DNA of 64,000 nucleotides from Coix lacryma-jobi var. lacryma-jobi (lineage: Eukaryota; Streptophyta; Magnoliopsida; Poales; Poaceae), in contig CM019823.1 of the NCBI GenBank assembly GCA_009763385.1, forward strand, positions 177,390,995 through 177,454,994, in the 5' to 3' direction. Below are positions 57,444-64,000 of this stretch, in pieces. The notes beneath the pieces are model-generated. The model was not told the DNA's origin, did no database searches, and worked only from the letters and a program-made list of their open reading frames with translations. Positions within the stretch are counted from its first letter, which is position 1. Each line of letters starts with the position of its first letter. The position numbers and the translations under genes were made by a program.

Positions 57444-59993
57444 CCGGGGGATCCCTCACCAGCGAACGCCTACGTCGGGAGCTTCGCGACATCGACCACG
57501 CCGGAGCTCCAAGCCGCGGACGTCGCCCCACCGTCGAAACCACCCTGCCGAGCCCTCCCCGTCGTCGGAAAACCCTCCATCGGATCCGCCGTAAGGCCCT
57601 CGTCCGATCCCGCCTCTCCCCTAGGCCTCTACTGGTCCCTAGGCCCCTCCCCGAGAACTCCGGCGAGTCCTTTCATGGCGCCGCCGCGTAGAGCCCGGGC
57701 GCCGCCGTGCCCTTCCCCGCCGGCGGTAACCCCTGGCTCCCTTTTCGTTCCCAGCCGTCCAATCTTGATTCCGCGGCTGAGATTAGATCAAACCCCGAAC
57801 CGGTATACACCGGGTGCGCCTGCGCCGTGGACACAGTTCACCCCGTCCACGTCAGCGGTCCACCGTACACGCGGCACGCCGGTCCAACCCCCGTACGCCA
57901 TGTGGCACACGTCGGCACCACGCGGCGCACACGCCAGCCGACCGCCCCGATCTAATCCTAGCCTCGGGCGAATCGGAAAAGGAAGGCCGAGGCTAACCCA
58001 GCGCTAGCCTCGGGCGAGTCGGAAGGAGGAAGGCCGAGGCTAACCCAGCGCTAGCCTCGGGCGAGACGGAGAAGAGCCCGCTAGCCTCGGGCGAGACGGA
58101 GAAGAGCCCGCTAGCCTCGGGCGAGACGGAGAAGAGCCCGCTGGCCTCGGGCGAGTCGGAGGAGAGCCCGCTGGCCTCGGGCGAGTCGGAGGAGAACCCG
58201 CTAGCCTCGACGCGTGGCGCCACGCATACACCCCGCACGCGCCAGCCGTCCAGCCTCGCGATTTTTGCACTTGAGCCCTTCCAGATAGGCCAAATAAACC
58301 CGCAGTCCATTCTTCCTATTCACCGAGTCTAATTAAACTCGCGTTCTAGCCCTTCCGTTTCCATCAAAATGACCCCCGGTCCTGATGCCATTTAAAACCT
58401 GGTTTCTTTTATTTTTAAAACCGAAAATGACTTTGATCTATTTACAGTTTTGCCATCCAACTTCAAATGCTTATAACTTTTGCGTTTTAACTCCGATTCG
58501 ACCCGTTCAACTTGCGTTAGATTCATAATTTCGCTCTCTACGCAGTAGATCTATTTACGTTCTGTTTTCATACTGTTTGTTGTACTGTTATTTATTTTGC
58601 TTTGTATGTGCCATGTATGTTGATTGGGCCAGAGAGTGCGGAGTTCGAGGACGCTCCAGATTTTCCTTGTGATCCAGTTGATTCGACCCAGTCCGAAGGC
58701 AAGTGTCCTTGCTCATATTGCTCCCGTATTTATTTTATTTTGAGTTAGAGTAGTTAGATCCAGTAGTTGCATGCAGTGTCTTAATACTGAATCTCATGTT
58801 AAGGTTTATTAGAACTTGTTTATATTATCCTTGTCGCCTGTTTTGGGATGTGCTGGGTAGAAGTCATGCTTAGCCCTGCTGTCTGGGGATGGGATGGTGG
58901 TTTTATAATTAATTCTGATTAATGATCTATGGAATATTTTGGGCTGGTAATGTTGTAGTATGGTGAGTAGGTATATCCGGCAGGATGGACCGTGTGGTGG
59001 TTTTTGTGCCGTGCGACTCGGCAGCTGCATTTGTTTTTTGGTTCTGGGCTCGTGCTAGATTATCCTGCCTGGATCCCTAGGACCCGGTTCTCGAAGCCTG
59101 TAACCCGGCAAAACAGCGCAAACCATGAGGCCTATATGGCTCTGGGACTGGCTAATTAATTAGTTTCCTCCAAGTTATGCTACATGGGGTTTGTTTAGTG
59201 GCTCAAGAGGGGGTCCTTGGGGTCGTTGACTTATGTACAGGGATGAAACCTTAGAGTACGTGTAACACAGGCTTGGAGGGACTTTGTAAAGGCCTTGTAG
59301 TGCGACCCCGCTGTGCACCTTGGCAGTGTTTAGCGTGATGGGGAACGCATGACTCATGGGTAAAGATGTGCGAACTCTGCAGAGTATTAAAACTGATATA
59401 TCAGCCGTGCTCACGGTCACGAGCGGGCTTGGACTTCTTCGAGATTAGTTGGTGGGTTGGTTCTAGTTCGTTAGAGAAGCCTTATGTGGTTATTAGTCTC
59501 ATATGACATGGGTACAGAGGCTTCTTCTACGCGGGTTACTGCTTGGTACGGGAGTGACTCCCAGGCTCGAGCGCAGACCTGGAGTTATTACGGAAGGTAG
59601 CTCTCTATGTCGTGACGTATGGAACTAATACACATAGGACTCCTTGTAACGGCCTGGTTCGGGTCATCTGATGGACTTCAGGTGTGGTTTGCCTGATGGA
59701 CTTCAGGTGTGGGTACTTGGTGCGACTCCAAGTGCGGTTGCTTGGTGTGACTCCAAGTGTTGGTTGCTCGGTGTGACTCCGAGTGTGGTTTGCTCGGTGC
59801 GACTCCGAGTGTGGTTACCGTTACTTTTGGAGACTGTGGACATAACCTAGTAAATAGGAGCATAGGAAATAGGATTTAATAGGATGTGTTGCTTTAGGCG
59901 CTTGAGTCAAACCAAGTCAGCCTACCTTTATTATAAGCCTCATAAGCATTCATTTCCTACACTTGCGGAGTACATTTCGATGTACTCACCCTT
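57444..59993 (+). mobile_element. Ty3/gypsy-type LTR, copy 2, right part
   Basis: The first five bases repeat the target site CCGGG. The GC-rich centre continues to about 58260, then joins sequence shared with copy 1: TTAACTCCGATTCGACCCGT, GTTAGATTCATAATTTCG and GGGCCAGAGAGTGCGGAG. It then extends past the copy 1 break to ACTTGCGGAGTACATTTCG and TGTACTCACCC. It is cut at 59994 by the second Sirevirus. A 209-codon ORF at 57378-58007 begins in the Sirevirus LTR and is not taken as a gene. Confidence 0.65.
57954..58200. repeat. GC-rich minisatellite in gypsy LTR copy 2
   Basis: Two units of about 49 bp (CTAGCCTCGGGCGA with AAGGCCGAGGCTAACCCAGC) followed by five exact-length 30-bp units at 58051-58200 (CTAGCCTCGGGCGAGACGGA plus GAAGAGCCCG; the last two carry GGCCT and GTCGGAGG variants). 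Confidence 0.9.
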
Positions 59994-62518
59994 TGAAGGG
60001 TCGAGATGGCGGACTAGAGGGGGGGGGTGAATAGTCCTTTCTAAAATTAATCGCGTCGGCTAACCGAAACAAATGCGGAATTAAAACTATCGGTCTAGCC
60101 AAGACTACACCCCTCTACCTATACTCTATGACACCTTACAAAAGATCCTAAACAATGCAAATAAGGTGTCGGGCTAGCTAGAGCTCACCTAACCAATTCT
60201 AGAAGCAAGGTCACACAAACCTATGCAACTAGTACTCAATCAACCGGGGAGCTCCTACACATGCCACTAAGCAAAAGCACCAAGCCTAAGCTCACTAGCA
60301 ATGCTCAATAACAAGGCTACACAAGCCAAATTAGTGAGCTCAACTTAGCTATACAAACTAAGCAATGTGACTAGCAAGACTACAAGTCAACTAGTCACTC
60401 ACGGGATCAACTTCTATGCTACACAAGCAAGGAAGGTAACTAGCAAGCTACACAAGCTAACTAATTACAAGAGCAACTATTAAGCTACACAAGCTAGATA
60501 GCTACACAAGAGCAACAACTAAACACTAGCACAAGTATGAGTATGGAAATACAAGCTAGTGAATGGAGATAGCAAACCACCGAGAAGATGAAGACAATGT
60601 TGACACGGTGATTTTATCCCGAGGTTCACTTGGTTGCCACCAAGCTAGTCCCCGTTGAGACAAGCTCAAGGTTGTCGCCGGTCCTCTTGCTAGTGGTGAC
60701 TACACTAGTCACACTCTCCCCAAGGAGTGCTTACCACAAGCTCTAGCACTCGACCCGGCCGAACCACTTGACGCTCTTCACGTCTCCTTTTTACTAGAGT
60801 TGCTCTTCACGATCTCCCGCGGGGTGAGCACAATACCCCTCACAATCCTTCTCCGGAGCCACGCACAATCTTCACGCGGGCTTCACGACGGAGACTCGAT
60901 CACCAAGCCGTCTAGGAGGTGGCAACCTCCAAGAGTAACAAGCACCACCGGCTTGCAACACGAACACCTAGTGCCACTCGATGCAATCTCTCAAAGCAAC
61001 GCACTAGAATCGCTCACTCGCAATAGATTCGCACACTAGCAAGCACAAGCGAGTTAGAGGGCTCCCAAGCACTCCCCAAGCATGGACACCAAGTCCCAAG
61101 GGTGCTCAGCCCTAGCCAAGGCCGGCCACCATCTCCTTTTATAGCCCCAAGGGCTCAACTAGCCGTTACCCCCTTCACTGGGCTTTTTTCGTACTGACCG
61201 GACTCACTACAGGGTGACCGGACGCGTCCGGTCACTAGAGTCCGGTCGTCCGTCCCCAACGGCTAGTTTTCGCGCGCGTTCAGCCTTCTACTGACCGGAC
61301 GCGTCAGGTCATAATGACCGGACGCGCCTATGCCTGAGTCCGGTCGCAAACAGAGAGGTTTCGGGGCTGTTTTTCAGTGACCGGACGCGTCCGGTCACTA
61401 CTGACCGGACTCTACCGAGCGTCCGGTCAATACACCTCAAATCAGCACTCAAAATGCACTGACCGGACTCTGATGACCGGACTCACTCTACTGACCGGAC
61501 GCGTCCGGTCAGTGAGTCCGGTCACTGACCTTTCAACGCTCAAACGACTATAACTCTTAGCTCCGAACTCCGATTTCGATGATCTTGGACATTTTGGAAA
61601 GCTAACTCAGAGGGTTACACATCCCACATACATAGCTGATCCAACTCACAAAGGATTAGTACAGAATTCCAAACCAAGAGCCATCCTAGAGTCCGGAACA
61701 CACCGAAAAGCCTCCTTCTCTTCTCGGAGTTGATCCACTTCAACTCCAACACCTTCTCCTTTGCAAATGTGCCAACACCACCAAGTGTATACCACCTTGT
61801 GCATGTGTGTTAGCATTTTCACAATCATTTTTCAAAGAATTAGCACTTGCACTCACCACGCCACTCGATCCTAGCAACATTGCAATGTTAGATCACTCAA
61901 GTGGCACTAGATGACCGATATGCAAACAAGTTTGCTCCTCTTGATAGTACGGCCATCTATCCTAAACCCGGTCATAAACTTCTCTACACACCTATGACCG
62001 GTGAAATGAAATGCCCTACAATTATACCTTTGCCTTGCGCATTCCATTCCATCTCCTTCGGTGTTGATGCAACACATGCACCAACCTATCTTCAAATGAT
62101 ATGATCCACTTCATATCATCACATGGCCTCCATGGTCCATCGATCTTGACATCACTTGCTCTTCACCATCGCTTCGGTCCTTCGGCGCCAAGTCTTGCTT
62201 AAGCCTCCCGACACTCGGTACCAACGGCTTCAAAGCCTCAACTTGCCCTTCACCTTCGCAACCGGTCCATCAAGCCAAGTCTTGCCTTGATCTTCTCCAT
62301 CTTAGCCATATGACCACATGTCATGTCACATATGCATTAAGCTCCTTCTTCATCTTCATGCATGAGCATTGCAACATCCTCCAAGCCAATTCTCCTCTAT
62401 GGCATATGTTGCTCACACATGATCACCTATGGACTAATCACCTGTGTAATTTACTTCAAACACATATTAGTCCACCTAAGTTGTCACTCAATTACCAAAA
62501 CCAAACAAGGACCTTTCA
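59994..62518 (-). mobile_element. Second Sirevirus: 3' LTR
   Basis: Begins TGAAGGGTCGAGATGGCGG followed by ACTAGAGGGGGGGGGTGAATAG and ends AAGGACCTTTCA, 2,525 bp, directly followed by the polypurine tract complement ATCTCCCCCTTTTT. It shares end motifs with the complete element but is clearly diverged in the body. It carries TGACCGGACGCGTCCGGTCA-type palindromes at 61195-61525. Possible left target repeat CCCTT (59989-59993). Confidence 0.88.
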
Positions 62519-64000
62519 ATCTCCCCCTTTTTGGTAATTGATGACAACTCTACAAAGATATGGAAATTAAGCTCTTTGGATTCTATGTTACTTATCCAAC
62601 ATTAAGACCATATTAGAGAATTTGGATAAGCACCATACAACCCGACTTTGTAGTGTTAACTCCCCCTACATGTGTGCTCAAATGGTTTGGTTTCAAGCTT
62701 GCACACATGCATAAATATGAAATTTGTGGGAGTGTTAGCACTACTAAGTGATGCTAAGGTATACATGATGAAATTTTACCTTTGAAGCGTGCATACCACA
62801 TTTTGATTCATCCTTAGCATCGAAGAGTAGCTAGACATCATAAAAACTAGAAAACCCCGTGAGATCAACATTAATAGCAAGGGTCTAGTTTTGCATTAAA
62901 AGCACAAGTCTAGCTATTAACCTATGCATGCTAGTTATCAATTCATCAATTAAATCCTATAACTAGCATACACCACACAAGCATGCATATAAAATTTTAA
63001 AACTTATGCAATGCAAGCAAGCACATGATTATGCACATATCAAATGCAACAACCAAGTTCATGAGCTTGCTCCCCATACTTGTGTGCTCTCATCGTCCAA
63101 GAATTTTGATCCTTCAATCTTGCTCCCTTTTTGATCCATGTCCATCTTCTTTTCTTGACTTCTCCCCTTTGTCCTTGACATATCATAAATGACATATCTT
63201 TGTCACAATTTCTCCCCCTTTGTCATCAATGACCATAAAAAGGCATGCTTCTCTTGATACAAAGGGTTGGACTAGAGTAGATGGTTGACACTTTAAGCTT
63301 CATTTTTGATGGACACTACGATATGTGTTGGAATGATGCCATGTGTAGGATCGTTGACCTTGATACCAATTGGTGGGGCTCCTCCCCTATGTCATAGCAT
63401 GGGTCATCCAATTGATAAGCTTGAGCTCTTGTTGGTGAGGGATGCTTTGCTTGATTTGATCACTTAAAGTTGAGGATCACTTGAAGTCTTGTAGGATACC
63501 ACTTGTGAGCTTGATCTAGACACCACTTGGTAAATATCACTTGAAAGATCATATACCATCTTGAATAGATACCATGTGAAGAAATGATGAGTCTAGATAC
63601 CACTTGAATGATAGTTTAAACTTGATATCCATTTGCATTATTGTCTTCTTCTTGAACTCTTGTCATGAGCCTCTCATTTGTGACTTGAACTATTAAACTT
63701 GCACAAGATATCTAACTCGGTTTGCTCTAGAGTAAGCTTCTTCACACATCTTTCAATGGTTATCTTACTCACGTTGAATTAGACACTTGAATGCTCATCT
63801 TCTAGATCAAGTACTTGGGTTCACTAGCTCATGAACAAACTCATATACTAACCACTAGATCATATAATCAATCAAGCAATAGTGGTAGGCTATGAATTGA
63901 AACTTTTCATTTGTTATGCATGATCCTATTGAGCATGTACTATATGCACCAACCGCATACTAGTAAGGGATGAAATGATCATGCACATTACAATAATACC
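62519..64000 (-). mobile_element. Second Sirevirus: 3' non-coding region, partial
   Basis: Starts with the polypurine tract (ATCTCCCCCTTTTTGGTAAT on the plus strand). Similarity to the complete element recurs, for example GTTTGCTCTAGAGTAAGCTT and TCAATGGTTATCTTACTCAC at 63720-63775. The pol gene is not reached before the window ends; no ORF of note. Confidence 0.85.

Noticed and set aside
57378..58007. 209-codon plus-strand ORF
   Set aside because: It begins in the Sirevirus LTR, crosses the target repeat and ends in the minisatellite.

Overview
The window is nuclear DNA of a grass. The evidence is the density of Stowaway- and Tourist-type MITEs, CACTA transposons whose subterminal repeats read CTTTGCCGAGTGCC or CTTTAGTCCCGG, Sirevirus (Ty1/copia) retrotransposons with two zinc knuckles in Gag, and Athila- and Tekay-like Ty3/gypsy elements. 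The mix fits Andropogoneae (sorghum, sugarcane, Miscanthus, maize relatives). The species cannot be named from sequence alone.

Layout. The left half (1-33.5 kb) is the genic part. It holds one microRNA gene (MIR167, minus strand, hairpin 3003-3134), a small proline-rich ORF (19385-19888, minus), a two-coding-exon Agenet/ENT-domain gene (22962-24746, minus, with probable upstream non-coding exons to about 26.76 kb), and cytosolic ribosomal protein L4/uL4 (two exons, 28969-31417, minus, with telo-box and TGGGCY promoter motifs). Between them lie more than twenty MITEs, several inserted into one another, a Sirevirus solo LTR (4698-6961, TSD AAACT), a complete non-autonomous CACTA element (14418-15932, TSD TAC) and a foldback element of about 760 bp (31761-32517).

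The right half (33.5-64 kb) is a stack of nested transposons. A Sirevirus LTR fragment (from 33566) is broken by an Athila element (LTR from 34017, decayed pol on the minus strand). Athila is broken at 38786 by a gypsy-type LTR, which is broken at 41044 by a CACTA element carrying a decayed Transposase_24/Ulp1-type gene. The CACTA is broken at 46047 by a second copy of the same gypsy-type LTR family. That LTR contains a complete, very young Sirevirus (46916-57443, two 2,093-bp LTRs, TSD CCGGG, gag and pol ORFs on the minus strand) and is broken again at 59994 by another Sirevirus that runs off the window. The right-hand partners of the outer elements are not in the window and should lie beyond position 64000 in reverse order.

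Host genes do not form an operon or pathway. MIR167 is known to target auxin response factors, uL4 is a core ribosomal protein, and the Agenet/ENT protein is probably a nuclear chromatin reader. No clear new biological system was found. The most unusual observations are the gag/pol junction of the young Sirevirus (frame change plus UAG), the different palindrome arrays of related Sirevirus LTRs, the long foldback element, a CACTA carrying eight CACGTGG motifs, and a telomere-like repeat block inside the larger CACTA.
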